Under the pieces are notes generated by a model. It ran no database searches. It was not told the DNA's origin and worked only from the letters and a program-made list of their open reading frames with translations. Shown here piece by piece: positions 1 through 7,544 of a stretch of DNA of 13,429 nt. The DNA is from CAYLHB01 sp041908795 (GTDB lineage: Bacteria > Patescibacteriota > Minisyncoccia > Phycocordibacterales > UBA12088). The DNA lies in the NCBI GenBank assembly GCA_041908795.1, contig JAYRER010000042.1, positions 1 through 13,429 on the forward strand. Reading direction: 5' to 3'. How positions within the stretch are numbered: position 1 is the stretch's first letter; every line of letters begins with the position of its first letter. Made by a program: the position numbers and the translations under genes.

Positions 1-1464
1 ACCAATCTTGAGGTACTGTTCAGTAACTATACTGATGCGGCAGGTGCTGAGCGTGAACTACGAAAGCTCTTCGACCAGGCTCTCCGTGCAGGTAATATCA
101 TCCTATACCTCGAACACATTGTGGGACTTAGCGAACGTGCACGTGTCATAGGATGCGACCTTATTGAAATCCTCACTCCGTACCTTGAGAGCGCAGGTCT
201 ACAGGTAATAATGGACGCGGAGCATGACATATTCGAACGTACACTGAGGCACGATAGCAGGTTTATGCAGCTAGTGGAACTTGTGCGTATGCACGATGTG
301 AGTATGGCGGAATTGATGCGGCTCTTGAGCGAACGTGCCGTAAGGCTCGAACAAAGGACTGGGATTGCATTCACGTACCCCGCACTCATCGCCACGGCCG
401 AGCTTTCGGTACGCGCTTATCCTGATGCGGCGATGCCCGACAAGGCGTACGATCTCTTGGAGGAAGTGCTTCACTTTAAGGCACGTGGGGAGAATACCAC
501 GGTCTATCGAGATGATGTGGAAACACTTGTCTCACTGGCAACCGGGGTACCCCTCGCAGAGCCAAGCGAGGAGGAGCGCGAAGCGCTCACCACACTTGAA
601 GCGAGGCTTCATGAACGCGTGGTAGGTCAAGACCAGGCACTCGCGGCAATTTCTCACGCACTGCGCCGAGCCCGCGCGGGCACGAGCACCACTAACCGCC
701 CCATGGGTTCATTTCTATTTTTAGGACCTACTGGCGTCGGAAAGACGGAGACTGCAAAGGCACTCGCGTATGAACTTTTTAAGAGTGACGAACGTATGGT
801 ACGACTCGACATGTCGGAGTACAGTGGCATGCATGCATTGGAAGAACTCCTTGGTTTTGCGAACGGTACCCCAGGGAGGCTCACGACAGCGCTCCATGAA
901 CATCCCTTCGGTGTACTCCTCCTCGACGAGTTTGAGAAGTCAAGCCGCGAGGTGCATGACCTCTTTCTTCAGGTTCTTGACGAAGGGTTTATTCGTGACA
1001 CAGCGGGGACACGCGTAAGCGCACGCAACCTCATCATCATTGCAACAAGCAATGCGGGAAGCGACCGTATCTGGGAGCTTGTACGCACCGGCGAGGACTT
1101 GTCCACACACAAAGAGACATTGCTAGACCAACTTATCGCAACAGGCCTCTACAGACCAGAGCTCCTGAATCGTTTCGACGACATCGTGCTATTTCACCCA
1201 CTCACCCAGGAACACGCTCGCGGAGTCGCCCGCCTTGAGCTCATGCGACTTGCTGAACGTCTCATGGAACGCGGAATAGAGCTTCTTGTTACGGACGAAC
1301 TCGTCAACACTGTTACCTTGCACGGGTATCGCCCCGAGTATGGAGGTCGGGCACTACGCACGTATGTGCGTGACCATGTGGAACAACGTGTGGCTGACCG
1401 ACTCCTCACCGGCGAAGTTCTTCGCGGGCGTCCGATTGAACTTAGTCCGCAAGATATTGTATAA
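1..1464 (+). CDS. ClpB/ClpC-like AAA+ ATPase, 5' end outside window
   Basis: Partial gene, open from the first base, so the true start lies upstream; an internal GTG at 121 is not a convincing start because the homology begins before it. Residues here are counted from the window edge. Residues 1-165 match the end of a Clp/Hsp100 first ATPase domain (D1), and 180-487 are a second domain (D2) with Walker A GPTGVGKT (242-249), Walker B LLLDEFEK (D309, E310), sensor 1 ATSNAG, arginine finger in LLNRFDD (R391) and sensor 2 GGRALR (R450). No coiled-coil middle domain is seen. D1 is degenerate: its Walker B reads ILYLEHI instead of the usual FIDEIH, and the ERRF arginine-finger motif is missing. In D2 the usual GYVG pore loop is absent (ELLGFANGTPG) and no LGF/VGF ClpP-binding tripeptide follows sensor 1. 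It is surely a Hsp100-family protein, but canonical unfoldase activity or pairing with ClpP is doubtful. No clear terminator separates it from dus. Confidence 0.9.
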   Translation, partial: TNLEVLFSNYTDAAGAERELRKLFDQALRAGNIILYLEHIVGLSERARVIGCDLIEILTPYLESAGLQVIMDAEHDIFERTLRHDSRFMQLVELVRMHDVSMAELMRLLSERAVRLEQRTGIAFTYPALIATAELSVRAYPDAAMPDKAYDLLEEVLHFKARGENTTVYRDDVETLVSLATGVPLAEPSEEEREALTTLEARLHERVVGQDQALAAISHALRRARAGTSTTNRPMGSFLFLGPTGVGKTETAKALAYELFKSDERMVRLDMSEYSGMHALEELLGFANGTPGRLTTALHEHPFGVLLLDEFEKSSREVHDLFLQVLDEGFIRDTAGTRVSARNLIIIATSNAGSDRIWELVRTGEDLSTHKETLLDQLIATGLYRPELLNRFDDIVLFHPLTQEHARGVARLELMRLAERLMERGIELLVTDELVNTVTLHGYRPEYGGRALRTYVRDHVEQRVADRLLTGEVLRGRPIELSPQDIV

Positions 1465-1523
1465 CCAACACACTGAACGGACCCATCCCACATTTCGGGA
1501 CTGAGGGACGTCTTTGTTGTCAC

Positions 1524-2510
1524 ATGGAACCTCGCCTCACCACACAACCAGTCATTGCACTTGCACCTATGGCGGATGTCACGGACGCGGCGTTTCGTCG
1601 TACCATCGCACACTTCAAGGCTCCCGACATAATGTGGACGGAATTTGTCTCCGCCGACGGGCTCTACCATACACGCGAGATCCAACATCTTCCGGACGAA
1701 AAAAATCCACTCATGCGTACACTAGTATACTCTGAAAAAGAACATCCCATTATCGCCCAAATATTCACTGCGCGCCCGGAAATGGCCGAGTACGCTGCTA
1801 CACTCGTTGCCGATCTCGGCTTTGACGGTGTGGATATCAATATGGGGTGCCCCGACCGTTCGGTTATGCGTCAAGGTGCAGGCGGTGCGCTTATGCGCAC
1901 TCCCGCACTCGCCCGCACGCTCATCCAGGCACTCAAGCGAGGAGCCGGAGAACGTATTCCTGTCTCGGTGAAAACGCGGGTGGGTGACACAAAGAACGAG
2001 CTTGCGACGTGGCTCCCAGAACTCCTCGCTGAGGGACCCGCACGTGTGACCATCCACGCCCGTACGAGGAAGGATCTTTCAAAGGTGCCCGCACAGTGGG
2101 AATACGTGCGTGAAGCGGTACAGCTTCGAGACGCGCTCGGGAGTACCACTTCCATATTCGGTAACGGAGATGTGCGAACGCTCGACGAGGCGTATGAGCG
2201 GGCGATCGAAACGGGAGCAGATGGCGTCATGGTGGGACGTGCGATATTCGGCACCCCGTGGCTCTTTGCACACCCCACGAAGTATGCGCCAACCGCAGGA
2301 GAACGCATCAATGCACTCCTCATCCACCTCGCGAACTGGGAAGAACTCATGACGCATAAACCGTTCGCGCTTATGAAAAAACACATTCACGCGTACCTAC
2401 AGGGTTTCAGTGGCGCACGTGCGCTACGTACCTCACTTATGAATATTGATACCTCGAACACCGCACGTGCGCTCCTAAAGGAGTACCTCGTAGGGATCCA
2501 AGCACCATGA
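1524..2510 (+). CDS. dus: tRNA-dihydrouridine synthase
   Basis: FMN-dependent enzyme that reduces uridine to dihydrouridine in tRNA, acting in the cytoplasm. At 328 residues it has the usual length for the family. The TIM-barrel signatures are in order: LAPMADVTDAAFRR near the N-terminus (flavin binding), QIFTARPEMAEYA, then GVDINMGCPDR with the catalytic cysteine at residue 109, SVKTRVGD, THARTRKDL-type histidine/arginine motif (read here as IHARTRKDL), and NGDVRTLDEA followed by GADGVMVGRA for phosphate binding. The C-terminal helical domain follows. Start ATG at 1524 is the one that keeps the flavin motif near the N-terminus; no Shine-Dalgarno is visible upstream. The stop overlaps the rnhB start (ATGA), so the two are probably translationally coupled. 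Which Dus subfamily it belongs to (A, B or C) cannot be decided by eye. Confidence 0.95.
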   Translation: MEPRLTTQPVIALAPMADVTDAAFRRTIAHFKAPDIMWTEFVSADGLYHTREIQHLPDEKNPLMRTLVYSEKEHPIIAQIFTARPEMAEYAATLVADLGFDGVDINMGCPDRSVMRQGAGGALMRTPALARTLIQALKRGAGERIPVSVKTRVGDTKNELATWLPELLAEGPARVTIHARTRKDLSKVPAQWEYVREAVQLRDALGSTTSIFGNGDVRTLDEAYERAIETGADGVMVGRAIFGTPWLFAHPTKYAPTAGERINALLIHLANWEELMTHKPFALMKKHIHAYLQGFSGARALRTSLMNIDTSNTARALLKEYLVGIQAP

Positions 2511-3097
2511 GCACATCCAATCGTTGGATAGTGGGTGTCGACGAAGCAGGGCGGGGCCCGTGGGCGGGGCCCGTAGCGGTGGGAGTGTTCGCGATTCCCG
2601 AAAATGGATATGACGATTTAACATTATGTTGTGCACGCGACTCCAAGACGCTCACACCCACTGCTCGTGAGCTCTGGAGTACCCGCCTGAAGGACGTTCC
2701 TGGAGCAAGGTGGGCAGTCACACTCTCAAGCGCAACCTCCATCGACCGACGTGGCATCGTAGTCGCGATATTTCGTGCACTCACTCGCGCACTCTCCCGA
2801 ATTGACATAGAGCCGAGCCGAGCACTCATATTACTTGATGGGGGGCTCCACGCCCCACACAAGTACACACACCAACACACTATTGTGCGGGGTGATTCAA
2901 CCGAGCGAGTGATTGCGGCGGCATCCATTCTCGCAAAAACTTTTCGAGACGCGCACATGTGTCGTGTCGCGCGTGTATATCCACAATACGGGTTCACACG
3001 GCACAAGGGCTACGGCACCCCTGAGCATCGCATCGCACTCTTCGCGCACGGCATGACACCCATTCACAGGTCCTCCTTCATCCATTTTCTCCCGTAG
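2507..3097 (+). CDS. rnhB: Ribonuclease HII
   Basis: Endonuclease that cuts the RNA strand of RNA-DNA hybrids and starts removal of single ribonucleotides from DNA. The 196-residue length is normal. The four catalytic acidic residues are visible: D12 and E13 in VDEAGRGP, D111 in LILLDGG, and D130 in RGDSTERV. The family motifs SKTL, AAASILAK and HKGYGTPEH are also present. The start is the ATG of an ATGA overlap with dus, which places VDEAGRG at the expected distance from the N-terminus. A 13-bp tandem duplication at 2549-2574 simply encodes the conserved GRGP-AGPV stretch. The 56-nt gap to rpmF contains the rpmF promoter. Confidence 0.96.
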   Translation: MSTSNRWIVGVDEAGRGPWAGPVAVGVFAIPENGYDDLTLCCARDSKTLTPTARELWSTRLKDVPGARWAVTLSSATSIDRRGIVVAIFRALTRALSRIDIEPSRALILLDGGLHAPHKYTHQHTIVRGDSTERVIAAASILAKTFRDAHMCRVARVYPQYGFTRHKGYGTPEHRIALFAHGMTPIHRSSFIHFLP

Positions 3098-3118
3098 TGG
3101 AAAACTCATGGGGTCGCC

Positions 3119-3147
3119 TTGCGAATCGGGGGAAATGCCTGTAGTAT
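3119..3147 (+). promoter_or_regulatory. rpmF promoter, probably leaderless transcript
   Basis: A -35 box TTGCGA (3119-3124), a 17-nt spacer and a -10 box TAGTAT (3142-3147). Exactly six bases separate the -10 box from the rpmF ATG at 3154, so the usual transcription start would fall on the A of the start codon. That the boxes fit is seen; that the transcript is leaderless is inferred. Confidence 0.6.
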
Positions 3148-3153
3148 GGCCGC

Positions 3154-3387
3154 ATGTCGGTACGAATGAAAATAACTCGAAGTAAAACGAGGTCGCGTCG
3201 TAGCCACCACGCGCTTTCCGCACCCGCCACAACCACAACACAAAGTGGTGGTGTGCGACGACGGCACTTCGCGGATCCTGCAACCGGCATGTACCGCGGC
3301 AAAGCGGTTGGTGCGAAAGCACGTACTTTGTCCTCTCCAAAAGCCTCCTCTTCTGCAAAAAAGGTAAAGACGAAGAAGGGGGAGTAG
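3154..3387 (+). CDS. rpmF: 50S ribosomal protein L32, zinc-less form
   Basis: Small basic protein of the large ribosomal subunit. The N-terminal MSVRMKITRSKTRSRRSHHAL matches the L32 start pattern (basic, then RRSHHAL), and RRRHFADPATGMYRGKAV matches the second half of the family, where GYYKGR is usual. The four cysteines of the zinc-binding form are all absent, so this is the C-minus type of L32. At 77 residues it is longer than the usual 55-60, the excess being a low-complexity Ser/Ala/Lys tail. An in-frame ATG four codons downstream is possible, but ATG 3154 agrees with the family N-terminus and with the promoter. nusB follows after 36 nt, so rpmF, nusB and rnc are probably one transcription unit. 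Confidence 0.93.
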   Translation: MSVRMKITRSKTRSRRSHHALSAPATTTTQSGGVRRRHFADPATGMYRGKAVGAKARTLSSPKASSSAKKVKTKKGE

Positions 3388-3423
3388 TTTCCGCCCACAG
3401 CGGGAGGTCTTTGAGCAAAACAT

Positions 3424-4353
3424 ATGGCGAACCGACACCTTTCGAGGTCAATTGTTCTGCAAACACTTTTCGAGTGGGATGTTAACCTTGAAGAGGGTCG
3501 TGCGGATGCACAACCTATTGAGGAGATTCTCACGCGAAACATTGAAGAGTTTGCGCCTGATTCTCGTGATGGAGTTTTCATGAAAAAAGTCTTGCTTGGA
3601 GTGCTTGAAAAGCAAGCTGATCTCGATGCGGTAATCAGCAAAGCCGCTCCCGAATGGCCTATAGAAAAAATCGCACGAGTCGATCGTAACATCTTGCGTG
3701 TAGGGCTTTATGAGCTTCTTTTTGGAGACCGAAATGAAGTTCCTGCGAAGGTAGCAATCAACGAGGCAATTGAGCTCGCAAAGAACTTCGGAGGAGAATC
3801 GTCAGGCAGGTTCGTGAATGGTGTGCTCGGTTTTGTCTATAAGGAACTCGGGGAGCCCGGGAAGGATGAGACAAGCAAGAATAAGAAGGACAAGGGTAGG
3901 CTGCTCGTACCATACGAGCAAATGCCTGTCGAGCGAAAGGGAGGTGCGGTTGTATTCACGAAAGAAGGCGAAGACATCTATGTTGCACTTGTCCATGACG
4001 TGTTCGGACACTGGACACTCCCCAAAGGTGGTATCGAGGACGCCGAGAGCGACGAAGAGGGTACCGTCAGAGAAATTCACACTGAACTCGGTCTCGACAT
4101 CACCATTAAGGAGAAACTTGGTGAGAATGAGTATGTGGCAAGCAATCCGGAAAGAGGCAAAATACGCAAACATGTTACTTACTTCCTCGCGGAATCATCG
4201 TTTAGCGATATCCGACTTGAAGAGAAAGGTGGTCTTGATGACGCGCGCTGGTTCAAACTTGCTGACATACTCGAGCTCAATTTCTACCACGATATACTTC
4301 CCGTAATTACCAAAGCAATCAACGCACTCTTAAAAGAAAGTGGTTCACATTGA
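3424..4353 (+). CDS. nusB: NusB antitermination factor fused to a Nudix domain
   Basis: Residues 1-140 are a complete NusB: the opening RSIVLQTLFEWD, the central ARVDRNILRVGLYELLF, VAINEAIELAKNFGGE and the closing RFVNGVLGFVYKEL all fit. NusB binds boxA RNA with S10 (NusE) and supports antitermination on rRNA operons. A charged linker (about 141-156) leads to a Nudix domain (about 157-305). The Nudix box spans 202-224 with exact family spacing: G202, E208, R216, E217, E221, G223. The first glutamate of the usual EE pair is T220, so metal binding may be altered. The reading frame is continuous, so the fusion is real unless there is a sequencing error. A Shine-Dalgarno-like GGAGG lies 16 nt upstream, farther than usual. 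The substrate of the Nudix part cannot be read from sequence; the box type with LPKGG resembles those acting on dinucleoside polyphosphates. Confidence 0.93.
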   Translation: MANRHLSRSIVLQTLFEWDVNLEEGRADAQPIEEILTRNIEEFAPDSRDGVFMKKVLLGVLEKQADLDAVISKAAPEWPIEKIARVDRNILRVGLYELLFGDRNEVPAKVAINEAIELAKNFGGESSGRFVNGVLGFVYKELGEPGKDETSKNKKDKGRLLVPYEQMPVERKGGAVVFTKEGEDIYVALVHDVFGHWTLPKGGIEDAESDEEGTVREIHTELGLDITIKEKLGENEYVASNPERGKIRKHVTYFLAESSFSDIRLEEKGGLDDARWFKLADILELNFYHDILPVITKAINALLKESGSH

Positions 4354-4373
4354 TAATTATATTTCGCCATCCT

Positions 4374-5090
4374 ATGCAGGAGAGCACGAACGGAACGCAC
4401 GACCCGAACGAGTTTGCACAGGTACTCAACATCACGTTTCGGGAACCACAGCTTCTACGCACCGCGTTCACACATCGCTCATACGTAAACGAGTATCGGG
4501 GTCAAACAGAACATAATGAACGCCTCGAGTTCTTAGGCGACGCAGTGCTCGAGCTGGTGGTAACAAGATTTTTGTTTGATAAGTATCCTAAGAATGCTGA
4601 GGGAGAACTTACCGCCTATCGTGCCGCTCTTGTAAACACGAATACCATAAGTGCGGCGGCGTCAAGACTCGGAATGAACGACTATCTACTCCTCTCACGT
4701 GGCGAAGCTCGGGATCAGGGACGCGCACGACAGTATATACTCGCCAACACTTTTGAGGCCGTGATCGGAGCTATCTACCTTGACCAAGGCTACGACCGCG
4801 CCGCGAAGTTCATTGCGGAACACATTTTTCCACTCGCTGATGAAATAGTGGAGAAGCGTCTTTGGCAGGACAGTAAAAGCAGGTTCCAAGAAGAGGCTCA
4901 GGAACGAGTCTCAATCACCCCAAGCTACACAATTTTAAAGGAAGAGGGGCCCGACCATGATAAACGCTTCACTGTTGGGGTGTTTCTTGGTAAAGAAATG
5001 ATTGCAAAAGGGGATGGGAGAAGCAAACAGGAAGCGGAGCAGGCTGCAGCACGTGAGGCCCTCACTGCCACTGGGTGGCAAGAAGAATGA
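4374..5090 (+). CDS. rnc: Ribonuclease III
   Basis: Double-strand RNA endonuclease that processes rRNA precursors and structured mRNAs. From the ATG at 4374 it has 238 residues. The catalytic domain contains ERLEFLGDAVL (E49, E52, D56) and ANTFEAVIGAIYLD (E128), and the C-terminal dsRNA-binding domain (about 165-235) contains the GDGRSKQEAEQAAAREAL helix. Residue N125 sits where E. coli has the metal-ligand aspartate D114. An in-frame TTG at 4350 overlaps the nusB stop (TTGA) and would add eight residues; ATG 4374 is preferred because it still leaves a normal N-terminal extension, but the coupled TTG cannot be excluded. No Shine-Dalgarno precedes either start. It lies directly behind nusB, most likely on the same mRNA. 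Confidence 0.95.
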   Translation: MQESTNGTHDPNEFAQVLNITFREPQLLRTAFTHRSYVNEYRGQTEHNERLEFLGDAVLELVVTRFLFDKYPKNAEGELTAYRAALVNTNTISAAASRLGMNDYLLLSRGEARDQGRARQYILANTFEAVIGAIYLDQGYDRAAKFIAEHIFPLADEIVEKRLWQDSKSRFQEEAQERVSITPSYTILKEEGPDHDKRFTVGVFLGKEMIAKGDGRSKQEAEQAAAREALTATGWQEE

Positions 5091-5120
5091 GAACGGAGCA
5101 CGGTGAGCGCTGTAAATCCA

Positions 5121-5148
5121 TGTAAATCCTCTGTGGGCCTAGTATGGT
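5121..5148 (+). promoter_or_regulatory. Candidate smc promoter with a direct repeat
   Basis: The sequence CCTAGTATGGT (5138-5148) offers -10 boxes TAGTAT or TATGGT, of the same type as in front of rpmF and khpA. The -35 region is weak; TGTAAA (5121-5126) stands 16 nt before TATGGT. The nonamer TGTAAATCC occurs twice in tandem (5111-5119 and 5121-5129). The boundary with rnc has no obvious terminator. Low certainty. Confidence 0.35.
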
Positions 5149-5192
5149 ACACTTGAGAAGCATAGTGTTTTGTTTGCACAGCACTTTCTTGT

Positions 5193-7442
5193 ATGCACCT
5201 CTCGTCAGTTGAGCTCATTGGTTTCAAATCTTTTGGCCGTAAGGTCGATCTCAATTTTCGCACACCAATCACTGCGATTGTGGGACCCAACGGTTCTGGT
5301 AAAAGCAACTGTGCAGAAGCGTTTCGCTTCGTCCTTGGCGAACAGTCGCTCAAATCACTCCGAGGGAAGCGTGGCGAAGACCTCATTTGGGGAGGCTCAA
5401 GTGAGTTTGCTCGTGCCTCGCGTGGGGCAGTGCGAGTCACCTTTGACAATCGTCCCGTGAGTGGAGCGCGACTCCTTGCTGTGGATTTTGACGAAGTGAT
5501 AATCGAACGCACGGTATACCGAGACGGTCAAAATGAATATGCAATCAATGGGAGCAAGGTACGGCTCAAAGACATTGTGGAGCTTCTCGCACAGGCTAAC
5601 ATAGGTGCCTCGGGTCACCATATCATCTCGCAGGGCGAGGCAGACCGTGCGCTTGCGGCAAGTCCTCGCGAACGTCGCGAAATGATTGAGGACGCATTGG
5701 GATTGCGTGTCTTTGAGTACAAAAAAGAGGAGAGTATGCGAAAGCTTGAGAAAACGCAAGAGAATCGGGAGCATGTCGAATCACTGCGTAAAGAGAATGC
5801 TCCACACCTCGCATTCCTCAAACGGCAAGTGGAACGTATTGCGAAAGCGAGGGAGCTCAGGGAAAAATTGGTACACGCGTACGAGACGTACCTTGCACGC
5901 GAACAGCTGTATATTGCTTCTTTTCGCACAAAAATCGCAAATGATCAAGAAGGTCCGACGCGTGAACTCCTTGAAATACGTGCACACATTGAAGAACGAC
6001 GCACGGAACTGGCAAAACGTGAGCGGAATGACCCACGAGCAGTACGACTCCTCTCATTTGAGAGCGAGCTTGCACAGATGCGTGAAGCAGGCGCGAGTGC
6101 ACTGCGTAAGGAGGGACGACTTGAGGGTGAACTAATGGCCGAGGAGCGACGTTTGGAAGTGGAGCGCACGCGACATGCGAGCAAAGATATGCGACCGGTA
6201 CCACTCAGTGAAGTGTGTGCACTTTCTGCAAAGATTGAGGAGGAACTTACAAAGCTTCACGCAGAAAACGATCAGACGCAACGAGCTACACGAATTACAC
6301 AACTCATAGCACGTGTACGCGCTTTCATTGCACGCTTCGAATCCGCAGAAGAACGTGAGCCTGATGAACATGAACGTACACGACTCCTCCATGAGCTAAA
6401 AACCGCACGCGAGGAGGTCACCAAGGTGGATACCTCACTATCCTCACTTGTCCGTGAGACAGAAGAGCTGCGCCTAACGCTCGCAAAGGATAAGGACCGC
6501 GACCGTGAGCTTGAAAAAGAACTGTTCACACTCATGACGAAAGCGAATGAATGTGAGGGATTGCTTCGTGACTGCACCACACGTACCATTGAGTGCGACC
6601 GCCTTGACGAGGAATTTTCACGTGAGGTAGTGGAGGCGGTGGCCCTCGTAGGGCGTGAAGCCTTACGCTATAAACACGCCGTCGCTGACCTTCCCTCTGA
6701 ATCACGCTCTGTACAACTTGAGCGCAAACGGGAGCTTGAGAAAATGAAAATCAGACTTGAGGAAATGGGGGGGTCAAACGTGGAAGAGGTGATGAAGGAG
6801 TATGAAACTACGCGCGAACGTGATGAATTTTTAGCGCGTGAGCTTGCCGACCTTGAGGCGTCCGCGACATCACTACGCACCCTCATTGATGAGCTTGATA
6901 AGGAACTCACTGAAAAGTTTCGTAACGGTGTCGCGCAGGTGAGCGCGCAGTTCAATGATTTTTTCTCACTCATGTTTGGTGGCGGTTCCGCATCGCTCTC
7001 TGTAGTAGCAAGCTCAAAACGTACGAAGGGTATCCTTGGCCTCCTCCAGAATGGGGATGATGATCGAGCGGATCAGGAGATGGTGGAGGAGGGGATAGAA
7101 ATAGATGTTGCACTTCCTAAGAAGCGCGTGAAGGGGTTAACTATGCTCTCAGGAGGCGAACGTGCACTCACCTCGATCGCCCTTATTTTCGCCATGAGCC
7201 AAGTGAACCCACCCCCATTTCTCATACTCGACGAGACGGACGCCGCGCTCGACGAAGCCAACAGCAAGCGCTACGGGGACATGATTGAGAATCTCTCGAA
7301 GAAGAGCCAGCTCATCCTTATCACCCACAACCGCGAAACTATGAGCAGGGCGGGAATGCTTTACGGCATCACCATGGGCACAGACGGTGTCTCGAAGGTG
7401 CTCTCGGTACAGCTTGATGAGGCGGTGAGTGTGGCAAAGTAA
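5193..7442 (+). CDS. smc: Short SMC-family chromosome condensation ATPase, no hinge
   Basis: SMC-type ATPase, which in the family dimerises and organises chromosomal DNA. The N-terminal head has IGFKSFG, Walker A GPNGSGKSN (31-39), and an SMC-type ISQGEADRALAASPRERRE stretch. The C-terminal head has the NVEEVMKEYE and FNDFFSLMFGGG motifs, signature LSGGERALTS (652 onward), Walker B FLILDETDAALDEAN (D680, E681) and the ITHN switch histidine. These motifs are specific to SMC rather than RecN or Rad50. The total of 749 residues is far below the usual 1100-1200: the two arms, rich in Glu, Arg and Leu, are short, and the part between them (around 325-400, with DMRPVPLSE) shows no globular hinge and no CxxC zinc hook. 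The start ATG 5193 puts the family motif at the N-terminus; there is no Shine-Dalgarno, only a U-rich stretch. Confidence 0.9.
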   Translation: MHLSSVELIGFKSFGRKVDLNFRTPITAIVGPNGSGKSNCAEAFRFVLGEQSLKSLRGKRGEDLIWGGSSEFARASRGAVRVTFDNRPVSGARLLAVDFDEVIIERTVYRDGQNEYAINGSKVRLKDIVELLAQANIGASGHHIISQGEADRALAASPRERREMIEDALGLRVFEYKKEESMRKLEKTQENREHVESLRKENAPHLAFLKRQVERIAKARELREKLVHAYETYLAREQLYIASFRTKIANDQEGPTRELLEIRAHIEERRTELAKRERNDPRAVRLLSFESELAQMREAGASALRKEGRLEGELMAEERRLEVERTRHASKDMRPVPLSEVCALSAKIEEELTKLHAENDQTQRATRITQLIARVRAFIARFESAEEREPDEHERTRLLHELKTAREEVTKVDTSLSSLVRETEELRLTLAKDKDRDRELEKELFTLMTKANECEGLLRDCTTRTIECDRLDEEFSREVVEAVALVGREALRYKHAVADLPSESRSVQLERKRELEKMKIRLEEMGGSNVEEVMKEYETTRERDEFLARELADLEASATSLRTLIDELDKELTEKFRNGVAQVSAQFNDFFSLMFGGGSASLSVVASSKRTKGILGLLQNGDDDRADQEMVEEGIEIDVALPKKRVKGLTMLSGGERALTSIALIFAMSQVNPPPFLILDETDAALDEANSKRYGDMIENLSKKSQLILITHNRETMSRAGMLYGITMGTDGVSKVLSVQLDEAVSVAK

Positions 7443-7478
7443 TTTTTACCTCGCCTTCACAGCAAGTAAGTGTACACG

Positions 7479-7508
7479 TTGCATGCTCACTCTTAGGAGT
7501 GGTATAGT
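7479..7508 (+). promoter_or_regulatory. Promoter of the cyclophilin gene
   Basis: A -35 box TTGCAT (7479-7484), an 18-nt spacer and a -10 box TATAGT (7503-7508). Transcription would start near 7515, giving an A/T-rich leader of about 30 nt without Shine-Dalgarno. A short inverted repeat CACTC/GAGTG lies in the spacer and may be chance. Confidence 0.6.
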
Positions 7509-7544
7509 CGTGGGGCTACTAAATAATTTATTATTCACTGATTT

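Noticed and set aside
1465..1523. Possible terminator between the Clp gene and dus
   Set aside because: The only hairpin (TCCC/GGGA) has four pairs and no T-tract.
1194..1688. Minus-strand frame of 164 codons spanning the clp-dus junction
   Set aside because: It overlaps two well-supported genes in antisense, with no motif and no ribosome site.
2549..2574. 13-bp perfect tandem duplication in rnhB
   Set aside because: It encodes the conserved GRGP-AGPV motif of the family, whose two halves are naturally similar; no extra residues are inserted.
3078..3692. Open frame of 204 codons on the minus strand across rpmF and the start of nusB
   Set aside because: It lies antisense to two certain genes, has an arginine/serine-rich composition typical of shadow frames, and shows no recognisable motif.
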